Numbered from the stretch's first letter, positions 23,807 to 33,740 are shown. The stretch: DNA of 45,597 bases from Sphaerospermopsis kisseleviana NIES-73 (GCF_002368075.1 NZ_AP018314.1:917977-963573); one strand, 5' to 3'. Notes: a model not told the origin generated them from the letters alone. Numbers and translations: made by a program.

Positions 23807-24640
23807 CTACCAATCACCAATTACCTCTGGATGTGCTGCTAACCAATGGTCAATATCCCAAAGTAACTGTTGGGGAATTTCCCAGGGGAAAAGGTGGGCG
23901 GTATTGGGGTAACATTGCCAATGAGAGTTTGTAAGGTGTTTTGCTGTTTCTAAGCTAGAATCAGCTGTAATGTGACGGTCTTCAGATCCAGCCAGTACCA
24001 AACTCGGACATGAGATTTTTTCCAAGTCTGAAAGTCGATTGTAACCTGATTTAATGGCGCTATAAAGAGCGCTAGTAGCATAGCTAGAGGTTTGTAAATA
24101 AGCTTGTAGGGCTTCCCTGGCAATGTAACCGTAAGCGGTGGGTGTATGTTGTTGAATTAAATAACGAAAGAGCGATCGCTTGCCAAAAGTTTCAATATTC
24201 CAAGACCAACCAGGTTTAATATAGTTTAATATTCCCGCTACACCAGTATAAAGATTATCTTGCCAAGAGATAGGCGGATGATTGCCCCAAGGTCTAGCTG
24301 AGGTGGCGATTAAAATCATTCCTGTGACTCGCTGTGGTAAACGCAATGCTAATTCCATCGCCAAAATGCCACCCAGTGACCATCCCAATACAAGGCATTT
24401 TTCTATCTGAAAACGGTCTAGGAGAGCTTCTAAATCGTCCAAATGGTCTTGCATATCAAAATTGATATTGCAGCGGCTTTTACCGTATCCGCGCAAATCT
24501 GGGGCAATGGTTTGAAAACGTTTTGATAGATGATGAGTAAAAACAGAAAGACTACGGCCAGAACCAGGATGTCCGTGTAAACCGAGTATGGGAAATCCTT
24601 GACCTTGGATGTAAACGTTAAGAGGTAATTTATAATTCAT
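23807..24640 (-). CDS. Alpha/beta hydrolase
   Basis: A 277-residue alpha/beta hydrolase with LHGHPGSG as oxyanion loop (21-28), nucleophile S88 in GWSLGG, the acid in LAGSEDRH, and histidine in YPNTAHLFPWE. The catalytic triad is intact. The substrate cannot be told; esterase or haloperoxidase-like activities are possible. I start at ATG 24640, since the extra residues up to 24712 are read from a tandem repeat. The last five residues (VIGDW) and the stop are encoded by the adjoining TTACCAA repeat array, so the original C-terminus was probably altered by repeat growth. Confidence 0.85.
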   Translation of the reverse strand: MNYKLPLNVYIQGQGFPILGLHGHPGSGRSLSVFTHHLSKRFQTIAPDLRGYGKSRCNINFDMQDHLDDLEALLDRFQIEKCLVLGWSLGGILAMELALRLPQRVTGMILIATSARPWGNHPPISWQDNLYTGVAGILNYIKPGWSWNIETFGKRSLFRYLIQQHTPTAYGYIAREALQAYLQTSSYATSALYSAIKSGYNRLSDLEKISCPSLVLAGSEDRHITADSSLETAKHLTNSHWQCYPNTAHLFPWEIPQQLLWDIDHWLAAHPEVIGDW

Positions 24641-24744
24641 AGGGAATAGGGAATAGGGAATAGGTAATGGATAATGGGTAATGGGTAATGGGTAAAAGTC
24701 TTTCCCAGTCACCAGTCACCAGTCACCAGTCCCCAGTCACCAAT
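24641..24744. repeat. Heptamer arrays between the hydrolase and CAP genes
   Basis: GGGAATA and GGGTAAT units (about 24642-24693) are followed by CCAGTCA units (about 24708-24742). The tracts occupy nearly all of the 106-bp spacer and run up to three bases from the CAP gene stop. Confidence 0.8.
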
Positions 24745-24746
24745 AT

Positions 24747-25451
24747 TTACCTTTCAATATAACCACCTGCATAAGTGATCACACACATTTGCCGATAGGA
24801 TTTGTGAATACCAAAAGCAACACCAGCTACTTTAAAATCAGGGTTAAAAATATTGGTTCTATGACCCCGTGAGGGTACACCATCATCAATAATTAATTGC
24901 ATGACGATATCTTGAGCAGTGTGAGAACCATAGCTGATATTTTCTCCTACTGTTTTTTGCCATTTACCATAGCGGTTGACGCGAGTAGAAGGATTGCTAC
25001 CATCACTACCATCATGACCTAATGCACCTTTTGGACTTTGATCTTTGACGTGATCTCTAGCACCTAAAGACATTCCTTTAGATACAGTTAAAGCACTTAC
25101 AGGACGGACTGATTTCAGAAAAGCGATCGCCTCATCAACAGCTTTTACACCTTCTTGGGTAATTAAATAAGTATTATTGGATATTCTAACTCGATTACCT
25201 TGAAAACGCCGACGATAGTTTTCTAAGATAGGTAGATATGAGCGAGGATTTGTTCTAACTTTGTTAGTTTCATCAATTACTTGTTGTTCCAAATTTGAAA
25301 GATAACTAGCTTTAGCTAACAAGTGGGAATTATCAGATTTGAATATTTCTGTCTTTGGTTGTTCTACAGACTGTTTAGATTCCTGCATTTGATGAGACAA
25401 ACCACTTACCAAGGTGATAGGTAGTAATAACCAAAATTTCAATTTACTCAT
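24747..25451 (-). CDS. Secreted CAP-domain (SCP/PR-1) protein
   Basis: From ATG 25451 the 234-residue product starts with an export signal ([19 protein letters not shown]). A spacer follows and then a CAP/SCP domain. Visible marks are [41 protein letters not shown], and [18 protein letters not shown], with the conserved histidines and glutamates of the cleft. Bacterial CAP proteins are extracellular and of mixed or unknown function. An upstream start at 25499 is possible but would mask the signal peptide. It lies 78 bases after a DsbA-like gene on the same strand, so the two exported proteins may be co-expressed. Confidence 0.85.
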   Translation of the reverse strand: MSKLKFWLLLPITLVSGLSHQMQESKQSVEQPKTEIFKSDNSHLLAKASYLSNLEQQVIDETNKVRTNPRSYLPILENYRRRFQGNRVRISNNTYLITQEGVKAVDEAIAFLKSVRPVSALTVSKGMSLGARDHVKDQSPKGALGHDGSDGSNPSTRVNRYGKWQKTVGENISYGSHTAQDIVMQLIIDDGVPSRGHRTNIFNPDFKVAGVAFGIHKSYRQMCVITYAGGYIER

Positions 25452-25529
25452 GGCGTTAATTCTGAGAATAATACTGAGGGTGGGCAATGCCCACCACAAA
25501 AAGGATAAAGTTAACTCATCGTTGCTATA

Positions 25530-26276
25530 TTATTTCTCTACAGCCAAAATACTCTCAATTTCTGATAACTGAACAGGTCCAGTCACATTCTTGCTATTGA
25601 TAATAAAAGAAGGTGTACCAGAAAGACCCAATTTATAAGCCATTTGTAAGTCTTGTTGAATTGCTTTATCTGCTAAATTGCGATCGCGTTTAAATTTTGC
25701 TAAGTCTAAATTGAGATTTTTCGCAATATCTAAATATAAACTTTCTCCCAGTTGTTTTTGATTCGTAAACAAAGCATCATGATATTGCCAAAATTTACCT
25801 TGTTGATATGCTGCCCAAGCTGCTTTAGCTGCTGGTAATGCTTGGTCATGAATTTGCACCAAAGGGAAATGTTTATAAACTAAGGTGAATTGATTGGGAT
25901 ATTTTGCTAAGAAATCTTTAAGAGTTTTATTTGCTTCGGCACAGTAGGGACATTCAAAGTCGGAAAACTCTATTAACACAGTTTTTAATTGTGTCGAACC
26001 TGTGGTGGGAGAATCACCAATTACACCTTTTGTATTTGTTCTTAAATCTTGTAAAAATCCCTGTCTTGCTTGTTGAACTTTTTGTTGCTGTTCTTCCTGA
26101 TATGCTTGCACACTTTCGATAATTGCTTTGGGATTTCGACGGATAATTTCTAATACTTGCTGTTCTAGTTTGGGGTCAATTTTCATTTCAGCTTGGGCTG
26201 GAAGTGACCAGCTAATAGTCAAAAATATTAAGCTGGTAATTGCCAAAATGCGGAGTTTGTGAAAAATTTTCATCAT
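25530..26276 (-). CDS. DsbA-family thiol-disulfide oxidoreductase
   Basis: A 248-residue exported protein: signal peptide to about residue 29 (SWSLPAQAE), a helical stretch (ESVQAYQEEQQQKVQQ), then a thioredoxin fold with active-site CPYC at 109-112 (EFSDFECPYCAEANKTL) and the cis-proline loop SGTPSF near the end. This pattern matches the DsbA/BdbD group that introduces or isomerises disulfides in the periplasm. Two adjacent ATGs (26276 and 26273) are equally good starts. Confidence 0.9.
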   Translation of the reverse strand: MMKIFHKLRILAITSLIFLTISWSLPAQAEMKIDPKLEQQVLEIIRRNPKAIIESVQAYQEEQQQKVQQARQGFLQDLRTNTKGVIGDSPTTGSTQLKTVLIEFSDFECPYCAEANKTLKDFLAKYPNQFTLVYKHFPLVQIHDQALPAAKAAWAAYQQGKFWQYHDALFTNQKQLGESLYLDIAKNLNLDLAKFKRDRNLADKAIQQDLQMAYKLGLSGTPSFIINSKNVTGPVQLSEIESILAVEK

Positions 26277-26419
26277 GGTAATATCTTATGCGGATAGATA
26301 AACACTTTCTTAGATTACTAGATATTGGTGATAATGATAGCATGATACAAAAAAATTATTTTTGGTAATTTCGATGGGTATTTTTTAGGGTATAATATAT
26401 TAAATATATATCATCAGTA

Positions 26420-27250
26420 ATGCACACAGATACAATATTTTACCAGATTTTTCTCACTTTTCATACTCTTTTATTTGAGCTACTGGGAGAACCGACAGAA
26501 AAAGCAGAAGGTTACAAATTCACATCTGTAGAAGTGAAGGAAAAAGCCTTTAGATTTGATGGTATATTTATGCCAGATAGTGGAGAAAAACCGATTTATT
26601 TTGTGGAGGTGCAATTTCAACCAAAACAGGAATTTTACTGGGAATTTATTACAGAAATCAACATTTACCTCAATCAATATAAACCTCAGCAAGATTGGCA
26701 AGCGGTGGCTTTGTTTGCTAAACGTAGTTTAGATGTGGAAGTATTAACTAATTACCAGCAAGAATTAGTCAATAGTGGTCGCATCAAACGGATTTATTTA
26801 GATGAAATATCATCAGGTTCAATTGGGATGGGGTTAATTGAATTAATTGTCAGTAAAGAAAACCAAGCCCCAGAATTAGTTAAGAATTTGATGCAAAGAA
26901 CGCAAACCGAAATTACCAACAACTCAGAAAGAGAAGGTATTATAGAGTTATTGGAAACTGTGTTGTTGTCGAAGTTTTCGCAATTAACCCGTCAGGAGAT
27001 AGAAGCGATGTTTTTAGTTAATGATATCAAACAAACAAGGGTATATCAAGAAGCAAAGCAGGAAGGTAGAGAAGTGGAAGCAACAAACTTACTGCTGCGT
27101 CAGTTATCTAAGAGGTTTGGAAAATTGACAGATAGTTATATCCAGAAAATCAGTAACCTGAAAATAGCACAATTAGAAGATTTAGGAGAAGCGTTATTAG
27201 ATTTTCGGGATATCAACGATTTAGATGAATGGTTCAAATCTCATACATAA
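26420..27250 (+). CDS. Rpn-family putative nuclease (PD-(D/E)XK), copy 1
   Basis: A 276-residue protein of the Rpn/DUF2887 type, common in cyanobacteria. The N-terminus MHTDTIFYQIFLTFHTLLFE is typical. The nuclease core has the aspartate in FRFDGIFMP and the E-x-Q pair in YFVEVQFQP, followed by YLNQYK. The C-terminal half is helical, with an EGRE segment and a terminal LEDLGEALLDF helix. Family members cleave DNA and promote recombination. A TATAAT box lies at 26391-26396. A second, almost identical gene follows directly. Copy 1 retains the native reading frame and start. Confidence 0.85.
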   Translation: MHTDTIFYQIFLTFHTLLFELLGEPTEKAEGYKFTSVEVKEKAFRFDGIFMPDSGEKPIYFVEVQFQPKQEFYWEFITEINIYLNQYKPQQDWQAVALFAKRSLDVEVLTNYQQELVNSGRIKRIYLDEISSGSIGMGLIELIVSKENQAPELVKNLMQRTQTEITNNSEREGIIELLETVLLSKFSQLTRQEIEAMFLVNDIKQTRVYQEAKQEGREVEATNLLLRQLSKRFGKLTDSYIQKISNLKIAQLEDLGEALLDFRDINDLDEWFKSHT

Positions 27251-28104
27251 TTATCAGCAATGCACACAGATACAATATTTTACCAAATCTTTTTCTCACT
27301 TTTCATACTCTTTTATTTGAGCTACTGGGAGAACCGACAGAAAAAGCAGAAGGTTACAAATTCACATCTGTAGAAGTGAAGGAAAAAGCCTTTAGATTTG
27401 ATGGTATATTTATGCCAGATAGTGGAGAAAAACCGATTTATTTTGTGGAGGTGCAATTTCAACCAAAACAGGAATTTTACTGGGAATTTATTACAGAAAT
27501 CAACATTTACCTCAATCAATATAAACCTCAGCAAGATTGGCAAGCGGTGGCTTTGTTTGCTAAACGTAGTTTAGATGTGGAAGTATTAACTAATTACCAG
27601 CAAGAATTAGTCAATAGTGGTCGCATCAAACGGATTTATTTAGATGAAATATCATCAGGTTCAATTGGGATGGGGTTAATTGAATTAATTGTCAGTAAAG
27701 AAAACCAAGCCCCAGAATTAGTTAAGAATTTGATGCAAAGAACGCAAACCGAAATTACCAACAACTCAGAAAGAGAAGGTATTATAGAGTTATTGGAAAC
27801 TGTGTTGTTGTCGAAGTTTTCGCAATTAACCCGTCAGGAGATAGAAGCGATGTTTTTAGTTAATGATATCAAACAAACAAGGGTATATCAAGAAGCAAAG
27901 CAGGAAGGTAGAGAAGAAGGTGAACAAGAGGGAGAGAAAAATTTACTACTGCGTCTGTTATCTAAGAGGTTTGGAAAATTGACAGATAGTTATATCCAGA
28001 AAATCAGTAACCTGAAAATAGCACAATTAGAAGACTTGGGAGAAGCGTTATTAGATTTTCGGGATATCAACGATTTAGATGAATGGTTGAAATCCCAAAC
28101 CTAA
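27229..28104 (+). CDS. Rpn-family putative nuclease, copy 2 with shifted 5' frame
   Basis: This tandem copy is essentially identical to copy 1 over about 600 bp and then diverges: EGEQEGEKNLLLRLL replaces VEATNLLLRQL, and it ends DEWLKSQT. Its own ATG (27260) is preserved, but a 2-bp gain in TACCAAATCTTTTTCTC (copy 1: TACCAGATTTTTCTC) throws that start out of frame. The only in-frame start is an ATG at 27229 inside the end of copy 1, overlapping it by 22 bases, which would give 291 residues with a foreign N-terminus (MVQISYIIISNAHRYNILPN). The catalytic D and E-x-Q residues remain. It is either a rescued coupled gene or a frameshifted pseudogene. Confidence 0.7.
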   Translation: MVQISYIIISNAHRYNILPNLFLTFHTLLFELLGEPTEKAEGYKFTSVEVKEKAFRFDGIFMPDSGEKPIYFVEVQFQPKQEFYWEFITEINIYLNQYKPQQDWQAVALFAKRSLDVEVLTNYQQELVNSGRIKRIYLDEISSGSIGMGLIELIVSKENQAPELVKNLMQRTQTEITNNSEREGIIELLETVLLSKFSQLTRQEIEAMFLVNDIKQTRVYQEAKQEGREEGEQEGEKNLLLRLLSKRFGKLTDSYIQKISNLKIAQLEDLGEALLDFRDINDLDEWLKSQT

Positions 28105-28106
28105 AT

Positions 28107-30737
28107 TTAAGCTGGTAAATTTGGGACTTTCAACAAGTCTAAACCTCTCTCAAATATCTCATCAATGGGCAACATTTCCCCAGAATTAGTCATAAATTTA
28201 TGGTCTTTTGTTGCCCTGATTTTTGAACCATCATCTAAACAATATTCATATAATTCTTGCACTCCCCGATGATGCCATTGGGCAATAGGTTGAGTGTAAA
28301 CATTACCATTGTTATCAACACTAAATACACTACACTCAATCTGCTTTTCCACAATTTCCCCAATAGGTAAAAAGCCATATTCTAAAGTTAAAACCTCAGT
28401 TTCATAACTCAAACAATATTCGGCAAACTTCAACATATCCGCAAATAGTTTTTCAGCTACTTGGGGTTTTACACCGTTTTTTGCTGAACCATCTATAAAA
28501 TTTTGCTTTTGTTTTTCCATCTCCGCTACTTTCTTTTTACCCATAGCGCGACGCAGTAAGTCAGCTTGTCCTAAAGAATAACCTGCCATATCTTGAGCAA
28601 TTTTCATAATTTGCTCTTGATAAACCATAATTCCATAGGTTTCATTTAATATAGGTTGTAAAAGTTGCGATTCATAATCAATTGCTTCTCTACCATGTTT
28701 ACGGTTAATAAACTTAGGAATTAATCCCGCATCTAATGGACCAGGTCTATATAATGCCAAAATAGAAGAAATATCTTCAATATTAGAAGGTTTCAAATCT
28801 CTCACGATTTGCTTCATTCCTGAAGATTCTAATTGAAAGATACCTTCTAAATCTCCAGATTCTAATAATGAATATGCTTGAGATACATCTTTAGGTAAAG
28901 TGCTATGTTCACCTTTAGCTAATATTTTCTGGGCTTTTCTTTCATCACGGGTAATGTCATCAGGATCAATATGATATCCTTTACTTTGTTGTATTAAATC
29001 AATGGTTTTTTGAATTAAGGTTAGGTTTCTTAAACCCAAAAAGTCCATTTTTAACAAACCCAGTGATTCTAAATCTTCCATAAAATACTGGGTAATTACT
29101 GAGCCGTCGTTATTACGTTGTAAGGGTACAATTTCATCTAATGGTTCTGCGGAAATAACCACACCTGCTGCATGAACACCAAAGGTTTTGTTAGTTCCTT
29201 CTATTCGCATGGCCATATCTATCCAGCGGCGAACATTCGGATCATTATCGTATTTTTCTTTAAATTCTGGTGCTGGTGTTTGATCAGAAACCATTACTTT
29301 CAATTTAGTTGGTTTACCCCGTACCACTGGGATCATTTTCGCCATTTTATCAGCTTCCCCATAGGGAATATCTAATACTCTGGCGACATCTTTTAATACT
29401 GCTTTGGATGTTAAACGGTTAAAAGTGATAATTTGGGCAACTCTATCTACACCATATTTTCTAGTCACATAATCAATTACTTCATCCCGTTTTTCAATAC
29501 AGAAATCTGTATCAATATCAGGCATGGATTTCCGTTCTGGGTTCAAAAATCGCTCGAACAGTAAGCCATGATGCACGGGATCAATATTAGTAATTCGCAT
29601 GGCATAAGCAACTAATGAACCAGCCGCAGAACCACGACCAGGACCGACGGGAATATTATTATCTCGCGCAAATTTGATATAGTCCCACACTACTAAAAAG
29701 TAGGTAGAAAAACCCATTTGCTGAATCATTTTTAATTCATACTCTAATCTTTCTTTGTAGACTGGATCTACTTCGTTACGAGATTTGCGGTTTAATCTTT
29801 CTAACAGTCCTTGCCAAGCTACTTCTTCAGCGTAAGTATCAGGAGTGTGTCCAGAAGGAATGGGAGGAGTAGGAATTTTCGGCTCATCCATGATATGGTA
29901 AGGCTCGACTTTATCCGCTACTTCAACTGTTGTCGCTATGGCTTCTTCTATGACATCATCGGGTAAATGATCACGAAATAGTAACTTCATTTCTGTGGCA
30001 GATTTTAAATATTCTGTGCCGCTATATCGCATCCGGTTATCATCAACAATTAGTTTACCGGTTTGAATACAAAGTAAAGCATCATGGGCTTCTACGTCAA
30101 AGCAAGAAATATAATGAGAATCGTTAGTAGCGACAAATTTAATGCCTAATTCACGGGCAATTTTCACAATTTCAACATTTACAATTCTGTCTTCTTGAGA
30201 ACCGTGATCTTGAATTTCTAAATAAAAATCTTCGCCAAATACTTCTTTATACCATTTGGCAACTTTTCGGGCTGCATCTGGTCTACCACTGAGAATTGCT
30301 TGGGGAATTTCTCCTCCTAAACAAGCACTGGTGATAATCAAACCTTCTTTATATTGTTTGAGTAAATCTTTATTAATGCAAGGACGGGAAAAAATACCTT
30401 TACCTTGTACACCTTTAAGATTAGAAATTGTGGTGAGTTTAACTAGGTTTTTATAACCTTTGGTGTTTTTTGCTAAAACAACTTGATGATATTTAGGACG
30501 GCGTTCTTGTTTTTCAATATCACCGTTAATGATATACATTTCGTTGCCAATAATTGGCTTAATAGTCTTACTGCGGCAGATTTTGATGAGTTCAACTGCG
30601 CCATACATGACACCATGATCTGTGAGGGCGATCGCTTTCATTCCTAGTGCGATCGCCTGATCTACTAACTCTGGTAGTTGACTAGCACCGTCTAGCAAAC
30701 TGTAGTCGCTGTGAATATGCAAAGGTACAAAAGACAT
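28107..30737 (-). CDS. dnaE: DNA polymerase III alpha subunit, N-terminal half with split-intein N-fragment
   Basis: The 876-residue product is the N-terminal part of the replicative polymerase. It opens with the PHP domain ([21 protein letters not shown]). The polymerase core includes [19 protein letters not shown] and MPDIDTDFC with catalytic aspartates, and the extein breaks off after KFAEY. From there 102 residues (beginning [15 protein letters not shown], with the TKDH block-B motif and ending KVPNLPA) form the N-half of the DnaE split intein. Cys1 begins the splice. The C-half gene, carrying the rest of the polymerase, is not in the window; the two proteins join by trans-splicing. ATG 30737 is preferred over TTG 30743. 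HIP1 sites lie near 30628 and 30649. Confidence 0.97.
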   Translation of the reverse strand: MSFVPLHIHSDYSLLDGASQLPELVDQAIALGMKAIALTDHGVMYGAVELIKICRSKTIKPIIGNEMYIINGDIEKQERRPKYHQVVLAKNTKGYKNLVKLTTISNLKGVQGKGIFSRPCINKDLLKQYKEGLIITSACLGGEIPQAILSGRPDAARKVAKWYKEVFGEDFYLEIQDHGSQEDRIVNVEIVKIARELGIKFVATNDSHYISCFDVEAHDALLCIQTGKLIVDDNRMRYSGTEYLKSATEMKLLFRDHLPDDVIEEAIATTVEVADKVEPYHIMDEPKIPTPPIPSGHTPDTYAEEVAWQGLLERLNRKSRNEVDPVYKERLEYELKMIQQMGFSTYFLVVWDYIKFARDNNIPVGPGRGSAAGSLVAYAMRITNIDPVHHGLLFERFLNPERKSMPDIDTDFCIEKRDEVIDYVTRKYGVDRVAQIITFNRLTSKAVLKDVARVLDIPYGEADKMAKMIPVVRGKPTKLKVMVSDQTPAPEFKEKYDNDPNVRRWIDMAMRIEGTNKTFGVHAAGVVISAEPLDEIVPLQRNNDGSVITQYFMEDLESLGLLKMDFLGLRNLTLIQKTIDLIQQSKGYHIDPDDITRDERKAQKILAKGEHSTLPKDVSQAYSLLESGDLEGIFQLESSGMKQIVRDLKPSNIEDISSILALYRPGPLDAGLIPKFINRKHGREAIDYESQLLQPILNETYGIMVYQEQIMKIAQDMAGYSLGQADLLRRAMGKKKVAEMEKQKQNFIDGSAKNGVKPQVAEKLFADMLKFAEYCLSYETEVLTLEYGFLPIGEIVEKQIECSVFSVDNNGNVYTQPIAQWHHRGVQELYEYCLDDGSKIRATKDHKFMTNSGEMLPIDEIFERGLDLLKVPNLPA

Positions 30738-30792
30738 AAGCAATTAATAGTGAATAATTAAACGGTTATAATGCAGCTATTTATACCAGGAG

Positions 30793-31045
30793 TCAGGAGT
30801 CGTAGGGGCGAAGTAGGGGCGAAGCCTGCCTGTCGGCAGACAGGCATTCGGAAAATAACCTGTGATAAAAATTGATAATTTATCGCCCGAATGCTTCGCC
30901 CTTACAGGAAAATAACCTGTGAATCGCCCGAATGCTGATGCTTCCAGCACGCTTCGCGAACGCCCGTAAAGGAGTCAGGAGTCAGGAGTAAAACTGGCTT
31001 TGTATCTAGGTTTCAATTGAGATTCTGTGCCTCATTGATCTGCAA
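30793..31045. repeat. Left arm of a >220-bp inverted repeat
   Basis: This arm (GTCGTAGGGGCGAAG through CCTCATTGATCTGCAA) matches, in reverse complement, 33351-33573. It contains CCTGCCTGTCGGCAGACAGG, itself a near-palindrome, and GCTTCCAGCACGCTTCGCG. It carries about 40 extra internal bases with a second CAGGAAAATAACCTG block, plus small differences. With the rest of the spacer 30738-31181, no gene is seen. Confidence 0.85.
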
Positions 31046-31181
31046 TCTACTGTCATAGCAATTTAGCTTGATGACAAAAGCAAGTATTTTACCTATTCCG
31101 CATAACAGCAAAAAGGCGACATCTGAGTAATACGTGAGTTTAGCACAGGAATCAGTTTCTTAATTCTCAGCGAATGGATGG

Positions 31182-31206
31182 AAAAAGCCTCGTGAGAACA
31201 CGAGGC
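31182..31206 (-). terminator. Rho-independent terminator
   Basis: GCCTCGTG (31187-31194) and CACGAGGC (31199-31206) form a perfect 8-bp stem with a 4-base loop. On the minus strand it is followed by TTTTT. It lies 56 bases after the stop of the small minus-strand gene ending at 31263. Confidence 0.8.
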
Positions 31207-31262
31207 ATAAACAGTTATCAGTTATCGCTTTTCAGTGTAACCTGTCATTTGTCACCTGTAAA

Positions 31263-31442
31263 CTAAGACTGTTGAGGTCCTTTGGCATCGGAATGTTTAG
31301 CCAAACACCGTTCTAAAAGTTGAACCCTCCATATTAGCGCAAACTGACGAGGATTCCAGATAAATTTAGTATCACGACCAAATAAGGGCTGGTTCAAATA
31401 ATCCCAAAGAGGAAATTTAATTTTTGTGTGTTCGGGAGCCAT
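31263..31442 (-). CDS. Small conserved-looking protein (59 residues)
   Basis: A short minus-strand frame beginning MAPEHTKIKFPLWDYLNQPL and ending SDAKGPQQS. The block FPLWDYLNQPLFG plus a following NPRQFALIW resembles a small cyanobacterial family of unknown function that I recall only loosely. It has no signal peptide. A strong terminator follows 56 bases downstream in the right orientation, which supports it as an expressed gene. Too short for many gene-finding cut-offs. No clear Shine-Dalgarno sequence. Confidence 0.6.
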   Translation of the reverse strand: MAPEHTKIKFPLWDYLNQPLFGRDTKFIWNPRQFALIWRVQLLERCLAKHSDAKGPQQS

Positions 31443-31617
31443 AGGTGGAACAAAATATTATAAAATTGCTTCAGGAGTAGTTGGCATTTTATTTAAAAAA
31501 ATTATTTGATAAATAAATTTCCACTACTAATACCTTTATAATTCAAGAATAAACCAGTATTTTCCGAATGTCTTTGTGGCAATTGCGGAATTTAAGAAAA
31601 CTTTATTTTTATTAATT

Positions 31618-31836
31618 TTAAGAAATTGTTAGTAAATCCTGACTTGGTTGTTGACAATAATTCTGGAAGGGTGGAAGACTGAAAAGAAAATTTTGATATG
31701 CCATAGACATTTGTCTAGCCACTTCATCAATATGAACGCAACTAGGACTAGTCCCTAAACCGGAAACAGCAACTATATTGATTGGCTTTTGTAAACAATT
31801 GTAGTAGAACTTATTATGTTGGCGGATAGCTAACAA
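31618..31836 (-). CDS. Doubtful small ORF downstream of dacB
   Basis: A 72-codon frame starting at TTG 31836, overlapping the dacB stop. The centre (VAVSGLGTSPSCVHIDEVAR) reads like real protein, but I do not recognise it, and the start is weak. It may be a coupled small gene, a remnant, or chance. Confidence 0.3.
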   Translation of the reverse strand: MLAIRQHNKFYYNCLQKPINIVAVSGLGTSPSCVHIDEVARQMSMAYQNFLFSLPPFQNYCQQPSQDLLTIS

Positions 31837-33305
31837 AGTTGATCTCTCTTCAACTGCGTTAATAACACAACAATTTCATCCATTGCTTTTCTCACCACAC
31901 TTGCAGGTTGTTCAGACTGATTTACCATAATACTAAAAACCAAAGTTTCATAATTAGGAACATTGACATATCCAGATAAAGAAACCACACCCATCATAGT
32001 ACCTGTTTTTGCTTGGACAATTCCTTGAGCAGATGTATTCAGAAAACGATTTTTTAAAGTACCACTAACACCAGCAACAGGTAAAGAAGCACGAAATACT
32101 TCTGCTTGGGAAGATTTACTCATCACTTGCAAAAGTTGTACCAAAGCTTCTGGACTAATTAAATTTTTACGAGATAACCCAGAACCATCTACAATCTTAT
32201 AGCTATTCGGTTCAATTCCTAATTCAGTTAACGTATTTTTTAAAGCTTGCAATCCTAAATCAGCAGTATTTTTATTTTTGGCTAATTGCTGTTTATCAGC
32301 TAAACTTCTGAGTAAGACTTCAGTATACAAATTATTACTATTGACATTTGTTTCTACTAATAATTCAGATAGCGGCGGAGATTCAACAGCGGCTATTTCT
32401 TGTTCATTATTACCACCATTATTAACAGATGTCCGGTTAACTTTTATTCCTGATTTTGTTAAAGTTAAACGGAAATTTTGCAAGAAATTTTGAGCAGGAT
32501 CAAATACCGCTATAGCTGTAATATCTGGTTCTGAGTTTACAGGCAATTTTCCTGTGATTCTTAAAATCTGACCTTTTAAATCTCGGTAAACTTCCACATC
32601 ACCCGGTTCATTTTCTGGAGTAGTAATTGCATTATTTTCAATCTGCCAATTATAAGCATCCAGAGGATTAGACCATTTAATTTTTAAAGGTTTTCCAATT
32701 TCTTGAGGCAAAAAAGTTATAACAGAAGTATTTTCATTAACAATTAAACTATTGACAGGTGCGCCATAATAAGATTGTACATCTTCCCATTGCCAACTAG
32801 GATGAACTACCTCACCTTGAAAATAACTATCATCAGCAATTAATTGATTAATTTCCCGAATACCTTTTTGATATAATTGCTTGGCTAATATTGTTAATTG
32901 CTCATTTTTAAAACTTGGATCTCCTCTACCAACAACCCGCAAAATACCTTCACTGTCTTGATAAACAGAGGTACGAATGCGAAAATTTGCCCCTAGTTTC
33001 TGCAATGCGGCTGCTGTTGTGAAAAGTTTAGTATTAGAAGCAGGAATAAAATATTTTTCTGGATCTCGACTGTAAAGAGTTTGTGGAGATGATAGGGGTT
33101 TGATTAAAATTCCCCAACGCATTCTCTTAAATATAGGACGATTAATTACAGCATCTATAGATGATTCTATTTGAGCAGAACAAGTATATTTTGTGGTAGT
33201 TGCTGGTGCTGTTGGGGTTTGTGCTTGAGCTATGTGCTGGTTAACATTAATTTGAACACCGATAAATAACAGCATCAAGCTAATAGATATTTTTTTGTGA
33301 ATCAT
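31830..33305 (-). CDS. dacB: D-alanyl-D-alanine carboxypeptidase/endopeptidase, PBP4 type (S13)
   Basis: A 491-residue periplasmic penicillin-binding protein that trims or cleaves peptidoglycan cross-links. It has a signal peptide (to about residue 29, HIAQAQ) and the three active-site motifs: SxxK at 90-93 (PASNTKLFTTAAAL), SxN as SGLSRKN, and KTG in VQAKTGTMMG. The long insertion between SxxK and SxN is typical of PBP4. The gene sits inside a block bounded by an inverted repeat; one arm begins about 46 bases upstream of its start codon and so replaces or contains its promoter region. Confidence 0.92.
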   Translation of the reverse strand: MIHKKISISLMLLFIGVQINVNQHIAQAQTPTAPATTTKYTCSAQIESSIDAVINRPIFKRMRWGILIKPLSSPQTLYSRDPEKYFIPASNTKLFTTAAALQKLGANFRIRTSVYQDSEGILRVVGRGDPSFKNEQLTILAKQLYQKGIREINQLIADDSYFQGEVVHPSWQWEDVQSYYGAPVNSLIVNENTSVITFLPQEIGKPLKIKWSNPLDAYNWQIENNAITTPENEPGDVEVYRDLKGQILRITGKLPVNSEPDITAIAVFDPAQNFLQNFRLTLTKSGIKVNRTSVNNGGNNEQEIAAVESPPLSELLVETNVNSNNLYTEVLLRSLADKQQLAKNKNTADLGLQALKNTLTELGIEPNSYKIVDGSGLSRKNLISPEALVQLLQVMSKSSQAEVFRASLPVAGVSGTLKNRFLNTSAQGIVQAKTGTMMGVVSLSGYVNVPNYETLVFSIMVNQSEQPASVVRKAMDEIVVLLTQLKRDQLC

Positions 33306-33350
33306 TTTATTTTGGCTAAATGTAATCCTAATGTTGTAACTTACAGCAGG

Positions 33351-33573
33351 TTGCAGATCAATGAGGCACAGAATCTAAATTGAAACCTATACACAAAGCC
33401 TGTTTTACTCCTGACTGCTGACTCCTGTACGGGCGTTCGCGAAGCGTGCTGGAAGCATCAGCATTCGGGCGATAAATTATCAATTTTGATCACAGGTTAT
33501 TTTCCGAATGCCTGTCTGCCGACAGGCAGGCTTCGCCCCTACTTCGCCCCTACTTCGCCCCTACGACTCCTGA
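33351..33573. repeat. Right arm of the >220-bp inverted repeat
   Basis: Reverse complement of 30793-31045. It begins TTGCAGATCAATGAGGCACA and ends CCCTACGACTCCTGA, with the same GCGTTCGCGAAGCGTGCTGG and CCTGTCTGCCGACAGGCAGG blocks. The whole gene-free spacer 33306-33740 is otherwise unremarkable. Confidence 0.85.
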
Positions 33574-33740
33574 ATTCTGCTGTACTTTGCGTAGCTGAAT
33601 TACTACTTAAAAAGCCCATGATCGCCTAAAATTTGCTACTCATGAGCTAAATTAACTTATTTATGTGAAAACTGCAAACTAAAGAGCTAAATGACCTAAT
33701 TCTTGGAAAAGAGGGGGATATTCAAAAAACAAACCAATAA

